From PUMD01 sp964599275 (GTDB lineage Bacteria; Bacillota; Sulfobacillia; SLMV01): a DNA stretch of 34,878 bases. Each line of letters opens with the position of its first letter. The stretch's first letter is position 1. This document shows, in pieces, positions 15,143 to 24,314 of the stretch. The position numbers and the translations under genes are program-made. Below the pieces are notes generated by a model, which saw nothing but the letters and a program-made list of their open reading frames with translations, had not been told where the DNA came from and did no database searches. The stretch lies in NCBI GenBank assembly GCA_964599275.1, contig CAZRFK010000010.1, positions 1-34,878 on the forward strand. The letters are read 5' to 3'.

Positions 15143-16171
15143 TCAATCTTTAAAACGCTCCAGGGCTCTCCATACTTCATCACTTTGCGGAGGTGATAGA
15201 GCAACCATTGTAGTTCCGCCATCGGCCAATCTGCGTTCCATCTTGATTTTCTGCTCCTCGGTAACTTCGCCTATTACTGCAGCCCCAATACCCTGTTGTT
15301 GCAACTTTGTAACCAGTTCACTCTCAGGAGATGCTGATATAAGTAAAGCACCGCTGGCAATAAGTCGTAAGGGATCCAGATCCAGTATCGAGCAAATTTC
15401 ACGAGTGCAGGGTGCGACAGGGATATCACCTTCCCGGAGGTAAGCACCAGTCCCGGAAGCAGCAGCCATTTCATAAACTGCTCCCAGAACACCTCCTTCG
15501 GTAACATCATGCATTGCACGCGCTCCCCCACGTGCGGCCAGCTCTGCCTCTTCTATAACACTAATATTATCTCCCAGTGCATCAGCTTTCCGTAATAGCT
15601 CTTCGGATATACCATGCTGTAGTAATACATCCCGTAAGTCAGCTGCCAGTATAGCAGTGCCTTCAAGTCCTGCCGTTTTAGTCAGTATCAGCTGATCTCC
15701 CGGCTTTGCAGCTGATGAAGTTATAGGCCAATGAGGAATACCTCCCCACGCCCTGCCCACTGCAGTAGCGCTCAAAATGGGCTCTGTAACCTGAGGGACG
15801 ACTTCCGTGTGCCCTCCAACAATTTCAACGTTCATCTGCTCAGCAGTTTCATGAGCCTGTCTCATTATACTCTCGAGTTGTTCTGCACTGCTGTTTTCGG
15901 GCATGATTACAGTCAACAGCACGCCCACTGGCTCACCGCCCCCTGCTGCAACATCATTACAGGATATAATGATAGCCAGCTTGCCTGCATCAGCTCCTGC
16001 AGCAGTAATTGGATCAGTGGATATTACTATGGGACTGTCGGAAAAATCCAATACACTGGCATCTTCACCAAAAGCTGCCGACACTTTGACTTCATCTCGC
16101 TTAGCTCCCAGATTTTGAAGCACCAGCCTTTGCAGCAGCTGGGGCGGAACTTTTCCCGTTTGCAATGGCAA
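15143..16171 (-). CDS. AIR synthase-related protein (HypE/PurM-like)
   Basis: A 342-residue ATP-binding protein of the PurM/HypE/ThiL/SelD superfamily. N-terminal AIRS domain: AAFGEDASVLDF, VISTDPITAAG, and VGGHTEVVPQV. C-terminal domain: AMHDVTEGGVLGAVYEMAAA. The GGHTEV and DVTEGGVLG pattern is closest to the HypE-like COG0309 group, not to SelD, which would carry a Sec/Cys-Gly N-terminal loop. HypE itself dehydrates a thiocarboxamide for hydrogenase cofactor synthesis, but no hyp genes are nearby and it lacks HypE's C-terminal Cys, so the substrate is unknown. Start chosen is TTG 16171, seven bases after GGAGG; a TTG at 16207 lacks a site. It begins 39 bases after gyrA. Confidence 0.8.
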   Translation of the reverse strand: MPLQTGKVPPQLLQRLVLQNLGAKRDEVKVSAAFGEDASVLDFSDSPIVISTDPITAAGADAGKLAIIISCNDVAAGGGEPVGVLLTVIMPENSSAEQLESIMRQAHETAEQMNVEIVGGHTEVVPQVTEPILSATAVGRAWGGIPHWPITSSAAKPGDQLILTKTAGLEGTAILAADLRDVLLQHGISEELLRKADALGDNISVIEEAELAARGGARAMHDVTEGGVLGAVYEMAAASGTGAYLREGDIPVAPCTREICSILDLDPLRLIASGALLISASPESELVTKLQQQGIGAAVIGEVTEEQKIKMERRLADGGTTMVALSPPQSDEVWRALERFKD

Positions 16172-16210
16172 AGCACTCCTCCTCTCACAAACTGTCCTTA
16201 ACAACAAGGT

Positions 16211-18703
16211 TTAGCTGTCTTCAGACTCCTCTTCATTCAAAACTGTTGACTCATCCTTCTCTGCTCCATTTTCAGTAGCTACCAGATGTGCGACAGAAAC
16301 CACTTTATCCTGTTCATCAGGTCTCATTAACATGACACCCTGGGTGTTTCTGCTCAACTGAGAAACAGAATCGACTGATGTTCGAATAATAACTCCTTGT
16401 ATTGTAACCAGCATGATTTCGTTACCTGGTTTAACAACTTTGACTCCCACCAAAGGACCGGTCTTGGAAGTTTCATTGATGGTCTTCAAGCCTTTGCCGG
16501 CCCGGCCTTGAACTCTGTATTCGGAAATCGGTGTACGTTTCCCGTAACCGTTTTCTGTGACAACCAGTACATCAGCCTGAGGATCTGCGGTCTCCATTCC
16601 CACCACATAATCATCCTCATCCAACCGAATTCCGATTACGCCACGCGCCTGACGCCCCATGGAGCGAACGTCATCTTCAGGAAAGCGAATGGCCTGACCA
16701 TGGCGGGTAATCATCAAGATCTCCTGATCTCCATCCGTCATCCTGACTCCTATTAACTCATCCTCTTCATCATATAGAGTGATAGCTCTGAGACCACTTC
16801 GTCGAGGAGAATCCAGTTCCGAAATATCAACCTTTTTAACATAGCCTTTCTTTGTGGCCATGAACATGTAACCATCTTCTTCAAAATCGCTCACAGAAAT
16901 CACAGCGGTTACCCGTTCTTCACGCTCTATGGGGATGAGGTTAATCACCGCAGTACCACGCGATCGCCTGCTGCCCTTGGGTACCTCGTGGGCTCGTACC
17001 CGATATACCATACCCTGGTTGGTAAAGAATAAAAGGTATCTATGAGTTGTGGTGATGAACATCTGCTCCACAAAATCTTCTTCTTTTGTGGTCATCCCCA
17101 ATATACCTCGACCGCCACGCCGCTGCTTACGATAGGTATTAACCGGCATACGTTTTATATACCCTTGATGGCTCAGGGTGATAACCACATCTTCTTCAGC
17201 GATTAAATCTTCAACTTCCATCTCTCCTTCTTTGTGTCTAATACGAGTGCGTCTTTCATTTCCGAACTTCTCAGCAATCTCTGAGATTTCTTCGCGGATG
17301 ATATCGTGAACGAGCTCGTCATCCTGCAAAATACTACGATAGTAGTTGATTGTTTCCATTAACTCCTCATGCTCTTCTTTTACTTTCTGACGTTCCAATC
17401 CGGTCAGACGCTGCAACCTCATATTCAGAATGGCCTTAGCTTGTTTTTCGGAAAGATCAAATTCATCCATCAAGCGCTGACGCGCAATATCAACTGTCTG
17501 GCTGGAACGTATCAGGTCTATAGCCCTATCAATGTCATCTAAAGCCCGCAGTAATCCCTCAAGTATGTGAGCTCTTGCTTCTGCCTTGTTAAGCAAATAC
17601 CTGGTACGGCGCTTGACCACTTCTCTTTGATGTTCTAAATAGTGACGGATCATATCGCGAAGAGTAAGCAGCTGAGGATGGTTGTCTACAAGGGCTATAG
17701 AAATAATTCCGAAGCTTCTCTGCAGTCTAGTCTGTTTGTACAACTTGTTCAAAACAACATGAGGATTACCTGTGCGAGATATTTCAATAACTATTCTCAT
17801 TCCGTGTCGATCACTTTCATCCCGCAAGTCAGTGATCCCGTCAATTTCATCATTACGGACCAGCTCTGCAATTTTTTCTATCAATTTGGCCTTGTTAACC
17901 TGATAGGGAAGCTCGCTAATAATGAGACGTGATTTATTACCCGGCAGGGCTTCGATATGAGCTACCCCTCGCATAGTAATTATTCCCCGGCCAGTGGTAT
18001 AAGCTTTACGAATATCTTCCCTTCCCAAAATGGTAGCGCCAGTGGGGAAGTCAGGACCAGGAATGTGATTCTCCATAAGCTCTTCCGAAGTGATATCAGG
18101 ATTGTCAATCATCGCTTTAACTGCAGAAATAACTTCTCCCAGGTTGTGCGGTGGTATGTTTGTGGACATTCCTACTGCAATTCCCGACGCTCCATTCACC
18201 AGCAGGTTAGGAAAACGAGAAGGTAATACCGCAGGCTCCTCCATGCTCTCATCAAAATTTGAGACAAAATCAACAGTATCCTTGTCAAGATCAGTAAGCA
18301 TTTCCATGGCTATCTTGGTCATTCGAACTTCTGTATACCGCATAGCAGCAGGAGGATCACCATCGATAGAACCAAAGTTTCCATGACCGTCAACCAGGGG
18401 ATATCTGATATTAAAATCTTGTGCCATGCGAGCGACAGTATCGTAAAGCGCCCTATCACCATGCGGGTGGTATTTACCCATCACCTCGCCAACCACACGA
18501 GCTGACTTTCTGTGCGGCCTGTTTGGCGTCAATCCCATGTCTCGCATTGCATAAAGAATCCGTCTGTGCACGGGCTTCAACCCATCACGCACATCAGGAA
18601 GGGCACGATTAACGATTACACTCATTGCATAATCAATATAACTTTGCTTCATCTGCTCTGTCAGTGAAACATCCACTATTTTTCCGTGAGTAAATTCAGC
18701 CAC
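16211..18703 (-). CDS. gyrA: DNA gyrase subunit A
   Basis: Breakage-reunion subunit of gyrase, which introduces negative supercoils with GyrB. 830 residues, standard length. The active-site Tyr lies in AAMRYTEVRM. The GyrA-box needed for DNA wrapping is QRRGGRG in the C-terminal beta-pinwheel, which ends in an acidic tail (STVLNEEESEDS). The quinolone-determining segment reads YHPHGDRALYD: residue 84 (E. coli Ser83) is Arg, encoded by AGG at 18452-18454, while the Asp at E. coli 87 is kept. Start is GTG 18703, six bases after GGGGAGG. It lies 45 bases after gyrB and is surely co-transcribed. Confidence 0.98.
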   Translation of the reverse strand: MAEFTHGKIVDVSLTEQMKQSYIDYAMSVIVNRALPDVRDGLKPVHRRILYAMRDMGLTPNRPHRKSARVVGEVMGKYHPHGDRALYDTVARMAQDFNIRYPLVDGHGNFGSIDGDPPAAMRYTEVRMTKIAMEMLTDLDKDTVDFVSNFDESMEEPAVLPSRFPNLLVNGASGIAVGMSTNIPPHNLGEVISAVKAMIDNPDITSEELMENHIPGPDFPTGATILGREDIRKAYTTGRGIITMRGVAHIEALPGNKSRLIISELPYQVNKAKLIEKIAELVRNDEIDGITDLRDESDRHGMRIVIEISRTGNPHVVLNKLYKQTRLQRSFGIISIALVDNHPQLLTLRDMIRHYLEHQREVVKRRTRYLLNKAEARAHILEGLLRALDDIDRAIDLIRSSQTVDIARQRLMDEFDLSEKQAKAILNMRLQRLTGLERQKVKEEHEELMETINYYRSILQDDELVHDIIREEISEIAEKFGNERRTRIRHKEGEMEVEDLIAEEDVVITLSHQGYIKRMPVNTYRKQRRGGRGILGMTTKEEDFVEQMFITTTHRYLLFFTNQGMVYRVRAHEVPKGSRRSRGTAVINLIPIEREERVTAVISVSDFEEDGYMFMATKKGYVKKVDISELDSPRRSGLRAITLYDEEDELIGVRMTDGDQEILMITRHGQAIRFPEDDVRSMGRQARGVIGIRLDEDDYVVGMETADPQADVLVVTENGYGKRTPISEYRVQGRAGKGLKTINETSKTGPLVGVKVVKPGNEIMLVTIQGVIIRTSVDSVSQLSRNTQGVMLMRPDEQDKVVSVAHLVATENGAEKDESTVLNEEESEDS

Positions 18704-18748
18704 TTGGTACCTCCCCTGAGGAGCATTATCCTCCTCACTGTTAAACTA

Positions 18749-20713
18749 TCAAACAACAGTATCTAAGAATGCAACTTCATCAGCATTTTCCTGTATAAAC
18801 TTCCTTCTAGGTGCAACTTTCGATCCCATAAGAATTGTGAAAATTTCATCTGCTTCCATGGCATCTTCCAATTGTACCTGCATTAAAGTACGTTCTTCGG
18901 GGTTCATCGTTGTCTCCCAGAGCTGTTCTGGATTCATTTCACCAAGCCCCTTGAAGCGCTGAACTGCAACACGACCTCTTCCCAGTTCTTCGATTATCCT
19001 GTCCCGGTCCTGCTCAGAATAACAATAGTGCTCCTGACTTCCTTTTCGGATACGATACAGCGGAGGTCTGGCTATATAAACATACCCTGCTTCAATCATT
19101 GGTTTCATATATCTGAAAAAGAAAGTCAAAAGTAGGGTGCGTATGTGCGCCCCATCCACGTCTGCATCAGTCATGATTATAACTTTGTTATATCTGGCCT
19201 TGGATATATCAAATTCCTCATCAATGCCAGTACCCAAAGCTGTAATTATAGCACGTATTTCCTTGTGGTTAAGAATTCTATCCAGTCGGGCTTTTTCGAC
19301 ATTGAGAATTTTTCCACTCAAAGGCAAAACTGCTTGGAATCTGCGGTCTCGTGCCTGCTTAGCCGAACCTCCAGCAGAATCACCCTCAACAATAAACATC
19401 TCCGCCATTGCTGGATCCCGCACAGAACAATCTGTGAGCTTACCCGGCAGAGCAGTGACATCCAGGGCACTTTTTCTTCGTGTCAATTCTCTAGCCTTGC
19501 GGGCGGCTTCCCGCGCTCGAGCAGCCTTTTTCGCCTTATCAACAATAATTTTAGCTGCGCGAGGATTTTCTTCGAGAAAATCTCCCAAACCCTCTCCCAC
19601 AATGGAATTTACGATTCCTCGCATCTCGCTGTTACCCAGTTTTGTCTTCGTCTGCCCTTCAAACTGAGGTTCTTCTAACCGAACGCTAAGTACAGCGGTC
19701 ATACCTTCCCTGACATCATCTCCGGATAAGTTATCCTGATTTTCTTTTAGGAGATCGTTGTTTCGTGCATAGTCATTGACAACTCTAGTTAGAGCACTTT
19801 TGAAGCCCGCCTCGTGCATACCTCCTTCTCGAGTCGGTATTGTGTTTGCGAAGGAGAAAAGATTTTGAGCATAAGCATCGCTGTACTGCAGAGCAAACTC
19901 AACTTCTGTTCCATCACGCTCGCCCTGATAATAAACTGGCTGACTATGCAGTACATCTTTGTTTCTGTTGAGATACTCGACAAAGGATATTAAACCACCC
20001 TCGAAAAGGAAATAATTTTCCCGCCCGTTTCGACGGTCAACCAGATGAATCTCAACTCCCTTATTCAAGAAGGCTAGTTCACGCAAGCGAGAAGCAACCG
20101 TATCGAAATTGAACTCGAGAACTTCAAATATCTCCGGATCTGGTTTGAAACTGATCCGAGTGCCTGTTTCCTGGGCATCTCCAACTCTTTCAACTTCTGT
20201 AGTTGGAACTCCACGTTCGTACTGCTGCACCCATTCTCCGCCATTTATCCTAATCCTGGCCTTCATCCATTCAGAAAGAGCATTTACTACCGAGACCCCT
20301 ACCCCGTGTAATCCACCGCTGACTTTATAGCCTTTATGTTCAAATTTGGCACCTGCATGTAAAACTGTCAGAGCTACCTCCAACGCAGTCCGGTCCAGCT
20401 TGGGATGTTTGCCGACGGGTATGCCCCGACCATTATCTATAACCGTTACACTGTTATTCTCATTTAAAACAACCTCTATACTGTCACAGATACCGGCAAG
20501 AGCTTCATCGATACTGTTGTCAACTACCTCATTCAGCAGGTGATGTAGCCCCTGTTCTCCAGTGGACCCGATATACATACCAGGCCTACGTCTAACTGCT
20601 TCAAGGCCTTCCAAAACCTGAATTGTACTCTCATCGTAATCCAAGATCGATTCCATACGGGCATCGTTCTGTTCGTCTGATCTCTGATCCTCTGCTGCAG
20701 AATCCTGCTGCAC
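18749..20713 (-). CDS. gyrB: DNA gyrase subunit B
   Basis: ATPase subunit of gyrase. With the chosen start it is 654 residues, a typical Gram-positive length. GHKL ATPase motifs: EVVDNSIDEALAG, DNGRGIPVGKHPK, GLHGVGVSVVNALSE. The TOPRIM domain has EGDSAGGSAKQARDRRFQ and IMTDADVDGAHI, and the C-terminal segment has RFKGLGEMNPEQLWETT. The frame is open upstream to 20833, but GTG 20713 is preceded by GGGAGGTG at the right distance and gives the usual N-terminus before DESTIQVLEGLEAVRRRPGM. A likely promoter lies at 20891-20919, leaving a leader of about 170 bases. Confidence 0.97.
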   Translation of the reverse strand: MQQDSAAEDQRSDEQNDARMESILDYDESTIQVLEGLEAVRRRPGMYIGSTGEQGLHHLLNEVVDNSIDEALAGICDSIEVVLNENNSVTVIDNGRGIPVGKHPKLDRTALEVALTVLHAGAKFEHKGYKVSGGLHGVGVSVVNALSEWMKARIRINGGEWVQQYERGVPTTEVERVGDAQETGTRISFKPDPEIFEVLEFNFDTVASRLRELAFLNKGVEIHLVDRRNGRENYFLFEGGLISFVEYLNRNKDVLHSQPVYYQGERDGTEVEFALQYSDAYAQNLFSFANTIPTREGGMHEAGFKSALTRVVNDYARNNDLLKENQDNLSGDDVREGMTAVLSVRLEEPQFEGQTKTKLGNSEMRGIVNSIVGEGLGDFLEENPRAAKIIVDKAKKAARAREAARKARELTRRKSALDVTALPGKLTDCSVRDPAMAEMFIVEGDSAGGSAKQARDRRFQAVLPLSGKILNVEKARLDRILNHKEIRAIITALGTGIDEEFDISKARYNKVIIMTDADVDGAHIRTLLLTFFFRYMKPMIEAGYVYIARPPLYRIRKGSQEHYCYSEQDRDRIIEELGRGRVAVQRFKGLGEMNPEQLWETTMNPEERTLMQVQLEDAMEADEIFTILMGSKVAPRRKFIQENADEVAFLDTVV

Positions 20714-21168
20714 AAATCCACCTCCCACAATGGTTAAAACCCAGCACTTGAGCTCAAATATTATCAAATTCGCTAAACATAAATAATCATCAAACAAATG
20801 TGATGAACCAAGAATAAGACAAGGTTGTTCCAAACAACTTTGCCAAAATACCAGAGTTATTTACATGAAACAACAACAGAACTGTATATAATTATATCAG
20901 TCAACTTCCACCTAACCAAAACAGACTGAAAACGAACACTTCAGGTTAAAACCAAGGACCCTAACTTCAACATCGACAGCCCAAGCTCTCTGGATAAATT
21001 GGTAGCACAATCATAAGCATAGCCTAATAATGAGACATTGAATGGATAATTAATTATACCAAAGAAAAAACAAAATGAGAATAGATGGAAGTTGGTTGTA
21101 TTATTTATTTAGTAAATATAATAATTTTACATCCTTCCGATTTAGTTAAACAATATTCCATCAATTTA
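20714..21168. other. gyrB upstream region
   Basis: A 455-base AT-rich gap between the ArsR-type gene and gyrB. It holds the candidate gyrBA promoter listed separately. No gene, and no clear terminator for the ArsR-type gene, was seen. Confidence 0.5.
20891..20919 (-). promoter_or_regulatory. Candidate sigma-A promoter of gyrBA
   Basis: On the minus strand TTGGTT, a 17-base spacer and a perfect TATAAT. Transcription would start near 20884. The match is a visual one. Confidence 0.55.
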
Positions 21169-21558
21169 TTAGCCAGAATTCTCCTCAGGTATTCTTGGGC
21201 ACACGTCTCCGGGCATGGCTTTAATTTCCTCCAGAAGGTCCCATTCGAGTTTCAACCCATCAGGAGCCTCTCCGCCTCCCGATTCCTGATATAAGAAATT
21301 AACTATATTTTTGAATGCTCGCCGCAAGTCTTCACTGTCTATTCGATAATAGACCCAATTCCCTTCACGCCTTGAATTTGCTATACCAGCATCTTTTAAT
21401 ATTTTTACCTGTTGAGAAATAGCAGGCTGCGACAACCCCAAAATATATTCCAGTTCACAAACACATAGTTCCTCTTCTTGCAGGAGTTTAATGAGTTTGA
21501 TACGTGTTTCCCCACTTAATGCTCGTAGTGTTTTTAGTATGGTTTCCAACTCAATCAC
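21169..21558 (-). CDS. ArsR-family metal-sensing repressor
   Basis: A 129-residue winged helix-turn-helix regulator. The DNA-binding part reads LKTLRALSGETRIKLIKLLQ, then ELCVCELEYILGLSQPAISQ and GNWVYYRID. The ELCVCEL segment is the helix-3 Cys pair used by ArsR/SmtB proteins to bind As(III), Sb(III) or soft metals. The third ArsR Cys is missing there, but a further Cys occurs in the C-terminal tail (GDVCPR), so the exact site is uncertain. Start GTG 21558 or TTG 21549; ribosome site weak (AGTAGGTG). No arsenic efflux or reductase gene is near. Its position between remB and gyrB is not part of the conserved block and suggests an insertion. Confidence 0.88.
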   Translation of the reverse strand: MIELETILKTLRALSGETRIKLIKLLQEEELCVCELEYILGLSQPAISQQVKILKDAGIANSRREGNWVYYRIDSEDLRRAFKNIVNFLYQESGGGEAPDGLKLEWDLLEEIKAMPGDVCPRIPEENSG

Positions 21559-21630
21559 CTACTCAACAATCAACTTATTCTCTGTGTTTATTTTTTTGAC
21601 AGGCAAATATAATTGATTCTTTTTGCCGCT

Positions 21631-21888
21631 TCAAAATGACTCCTGTAATCGACCATGAAGAGTATTGGGCGTTATAGGGGACAAAACCAACTTATCAGCA
21701 CAAACTACAATAGACCTATAATCTGGTTCCCCTTTTCCAGCGGAATCAACTTTCTCCACTTTATTCTCGATCTCAAACATTCTGAACATCTGTTGATTGT
21801 CAAGGGAATCATTCCAGGTTTCACGACTGCAAATAGCTACAATATCTTTTGTTCGAATTAATTGACCCCAGCCAACATGCAAATACAT
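21631..21888 (-). CDS. remB: RemB/YaaB-like DUF370 protein
   Basis: An 85-residue DUF370 protein, the family of Bacillus subtilis RemA and RemB (YaaB). RemA is a DNA-binding matrix and osmoprotection regulator; RemB's role is less clear. The N-terminus MYLHVGWGQLIRTKDIVAIC is the family hallmark. Its place between recF and gyrB matches yaaB in B. subtilis and is the main reason for choosing RemB over RemA. Start ATG 21888 with AAGGTG six bases upstream. Confidence 0.88.
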   Translation of the reverse strand: MYLHVGWGQLIRTKDIVAICSRETWNDSLDNQQMFRMFEIENKVEKVDSAGKGEPDYRSIVVCADKLVLSPITPNTLHGRLQESF

Positions 21889-21919
21889 TCAAACACCTTC
21901 CATCATTACAGCAGCTGAA

Positions 21920-22855
21920 TCATTTCTCATGAGTGTCTGAAAAAAACAAATTCGCTGCCGCGGGCCCGCATTCACGTTCAACAGTTGATTGACGAAGCGA
22001 AGGATTAGCTGTCTGCTTCACCAACATAAGTAGTTGCATTACTCTACGACGAAAATCTTCTGGTACATCGTTATCGTTTTCTTTAGCTTCTCCTACACAC
22101 TCGACGATCCTGGCCCTAAGGAAATTCTCCATCTGAGTCCTTACCTGTTGACAAATTTCAAACGCTGCTCCAGTCTCTGCCATTAGCTGATACGGATTCA
22201 TCCAAGGTGCTTGACGTATAATCTGACGAACAGAGGGCATCTTATCAAATTCTCTGTTTCGTGCACATATAGGGCACAAATCTTCGTCTTCCTGGTCTTT
22301 TTGAGACCAGTTGGGCGGAATAACTTGGTCGCATTGTTTACAAACCGGCCATCCCTGTTGTTGTCTCCATTCTTTCAGGCTTTCATCAGCTTGCTTTAAT
22401 TGTTCCAACATTTGATGAATATCAGAAGCATCGGATAGATCTGGCTGGTATCCATCAAAGTTGGGTTTGTCAGCTTTATTATTGTCTGCTGCTCTTGAAA
22501 TATCATTAATTTCTGAAGACAAATTACTGCTGCTTCTGATTTCAACCCTGATTTCTTCGACAATATTTTCGCCTATCACCCGGGAAATATTATTTAATAA
22601 TCGACGCTTGAAAAACCCAGCTTCTTGTGCCCAGGAGGAACTCACCGCCCCAACATATAAAACTTTTCCTTTAATGTGTAAAGGAAACAACTTATCAACC
22701 AGCTGATCACCAGCAATATCATTCCAACGCAGAAAGATCTCCTGTTTCTTCAATTGATAGTTCAGGCCAGAGCGGCGCCTGATCATTGATTGAATTATTT
22801 TGCCAACTGATTCAATTTCATAGTTATCCTTGTAATCATCCAACCCGCACCACAT
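21920..22855 (-). CDS. dciA: DUF721 (DciA-like) protein with C-terminal zinc ribbon
   Basis: About 311 residues. The N-terminal 100 residues are DUF721, the domain of DciA, the predicted ancestral loader of replicative helicase DnaB. They show IFLRWNDIAGDQLVDKLFPL, GKVLYVGAVSSSWAQE and FFKRRLL. After a low-complexity linker comes a four-Cys zinc-ribbon-like unit (CKQC and CPIC, 26 residues apart), then a helical tail with its own Cys. Simple DciA proteins lack the ribbon; this long form occurs in some clostridia. It overlaps the recF stop by about 20 bases, so the two are translationally coupled. ATG 22855 is chosen, 12 bases after GGAGGG; TTG 22843 or 22867 are alternatives. Confidence 0.8.
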   Translation of the reverse strand: MWCGLDDYKDNYEIESVGKIIQSMIRRRSGLNYQLKKQEIFLRWNDIAGDQLVDKLFPLHIKGKVLYVGAVSSSWAQEAGFFKRRLLNNISRVIGENIVEEIRVEIRSSSNLSSEINDISRAADNNKADKPNFDGYQPDLSDASDIHQMLEQLKQADESLKEWRQQQGWPVCKQCDQVIPPNWSQKDQEDEDLCPICARNREFDKMPSVRQIIRQAPWMNPYQLMAETGAAFEICQQVRTQMENFLRARIVECVGEAKENDNDVPEDFRRRVMQLLMLVKQTANPSLRQSTVERECGPAAANLFFSDTHEK

Positions 22856-24035
22856 CCCCCGACTCAACCCTCCATAATGTCCCTTCCAATTGATTCATAT
22901 CTAAATCACCAAGATCAGTGCAGGTAATAAAAGTCTGTCCGCCAATTCCAACCAACCTGGCCAATCTTTCAGCGCGAGATACGTCCAGTTCAGACATAAC
23001 ATCATCTAGTAAGAGTAAAGGGGTCTTTCCTGTTTGGTCCATTATCCACTCAACTTCTCCAATTTTCAATGCAAGTGCCACTGATCTCTGCTGTCCTTGC
23101 GATGCAAATAAACGGGCAGGACGGCGGTCAACATAAAACACAATATCATCCCGGTGTGGTCCCAGCATAGTATACCCGCGTTTCATTTCATCCTTCCTTA
23201 TTTGATGTATTGATGACTCCAACAATTCACCGACACGTGTTCGGAGGGCTCGCCGACCGGGATTATTGCTACCCGAAAGATCGGCATGAGATTGGTCAAC
23301 CTCTTTACCAGCTAAAAGTAAGGTCATATCATCCTCTAAGGTTAACCGATAAGCGATGCTCAAAGTTTCCCGCCCTTCAGTAAGTTTTTTGTAATTGGCA
23401 CAGCTGTATTTGCCCCAAGCGTGGAGCATCTTGATGCGAGAAGTTATGATTTCCCTACCTCTGTCAATCAGCTGTCTATCCCATGGCTCAAGCGTGAGAT
23501 CTGCTGTTTCTTTCGAGCTTCGAGACGCAGTTATTTTTTTTAAAACATCATTTCGCTGACGGACAACGCGTTTGTATTGAGAAATATCTGACTGATATCT
23601 GGGATTCACCTGGCTGATTTCGGCATTCAAAAAATCCCGACGTTCTTTTGGAGCTCCCTTAACTAAAACCAGATCATCAGGCGAAAATATAACAGCATTG
23701 ATAACGCCCAAAACCTCTCGAAGTCTATCCTGCTCGACACCATCGAGTTTATACTTTTTTCCCTGATCGCTGCGATAACTGAATTGAAGAGTGTGCTTAA
23801 CTGTACTACCATCTACAGTTGCCTGCACTCGAAATCCATCTGATCCCCATTTAACCAACTCTGAATCACGATGTGTTCTGGATGAACTACCCGAGGCCAG
23901 GTAATATAACGATTCCAAAAGATTGGTTTTTCCCGCTGCATTGTCACCAATAATGATATTGAGCCCTGGCTCGGGCTCAAACTTTAGATGTTTATAGCTG
24001 CGATAATTGTGGAGTAATAATTTCTTAACGTACAC
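22836..24035 (-). CDS. recF: DNA replication and repair protein RecF
   Basis: SMC-like ATPase that loads RecA at single-strand gaps with RecO and RecR. 399 residues. Walker A is GDNAAGKT (residues 30-37), the N-terminal LLLHNYRSYKHL is typical, and Walker B with the D-loop is LLLLDDVMSELD near residue 335. The ABC-type signature region lies just before it (LFASQGQQRSVALALKI). Start GTG 24035 with GAGAG four bases away. It follows the S4-domain gene by 19 bases in the normal dnaN-yaaA-recF order. Confidence 0.97.
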   Translation of the reverse strand: MYVKKLLLHNYRSYKHLKFEPEPGLNIIIGDNAAGKTNLLESLYYLASGSSSRTHRDSELVKWGSDGFRVQATVDGSTVKHTLQFSYRSDQGKKYKLDGVEQDRLREVLGVINAVIFSPDDLVLVKGAPKERRDFLNAEISQVNPRYQSDISQYKRVVRQRNDVLKKITASRSSKETADLTLEPWDRQLIDRGREIITSRIKMLHAWGKYSCANYKKLTEGRETLSIAYRLTLEDDMTLLLAGKEVDQSHADLSGSNNPGRRALRTRVGELLESSIHQIRKDEMKRGYTMLGPHRDDIVFYVDRRPARLFASQGQQRSVALALKIGEVEWIMDQTGKTPLLLLDDVMSELDVSRAERLARLVGIGGQTFITCTDLGDLDMNQLEGTLWRVESGDVVRVG

Positions 24036-24054
24036 TAAACTCTCAGCTCCTACA

Positions 24055-24243
24055 CTATTCTTCCTTCACTACCTTCAATCTGCCCACTCCTTCTACACAA
24101 ATTATATCACCTGGCTGCAGCTTAGAAGACCGCTGCATATGAACTTCACCATTGAGTTTGACTCGACCATCTTTAATCATATGTTTTGCAGCCCCTCCAG
24201 TGGGGGCCAACCCCGTAAGTTTTAAAAAAGAATCCAACTTCAT
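24055..24243 (-). CDS. yaaA: S4-domain RNA-binding protein YaaA
   Basis: A 62-residue single S4 domain: MKLDSFLKLTGLAPTGGAAK, IKDGRVKLNGEVHMQRSSKL, then the PGDIICVEG end. It is the conserved small gene between dnaN and recF in Bacillota (B. subtilis yaaA, sometimes rlbA), thought to bind structured RNA of the ribosome. Start ATG 24243. Not to be confused with E. coli YaaA. Confidence 0.93.
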   Translation of the reverse strand: MKLDSFLKLTGLAPTGGAAKHMIKDGRVKLNGEVHMQRSSKLQPGDIICVEGVGRLKVVKEE

Positions 24244-24314
24244 AGGTCTGCAGAAATCAACAGAAAATTCTTTCGGTTGGGTGTTTCTTTGATTATGAGT
24301 AATATTGCATCCCC

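Noticed and set aside
15143..16171. Possible selD (selenophosphate synthetase)
   Set aside because: The N-terminal catalytic Cys/Sec-Gly loop of SelD is absent, and the GGHTEV and DVTEGGVLG motifs fit the HypE-like branch instead.
19137..19678. Two long plus-strand open frames (176 and 177 codons) opposite gyrB
   Set aside because: They lie antisense to well-conserved GyrB sequence, have no ribosome site and Ser/Arg-rich composition typical of shadow frames.
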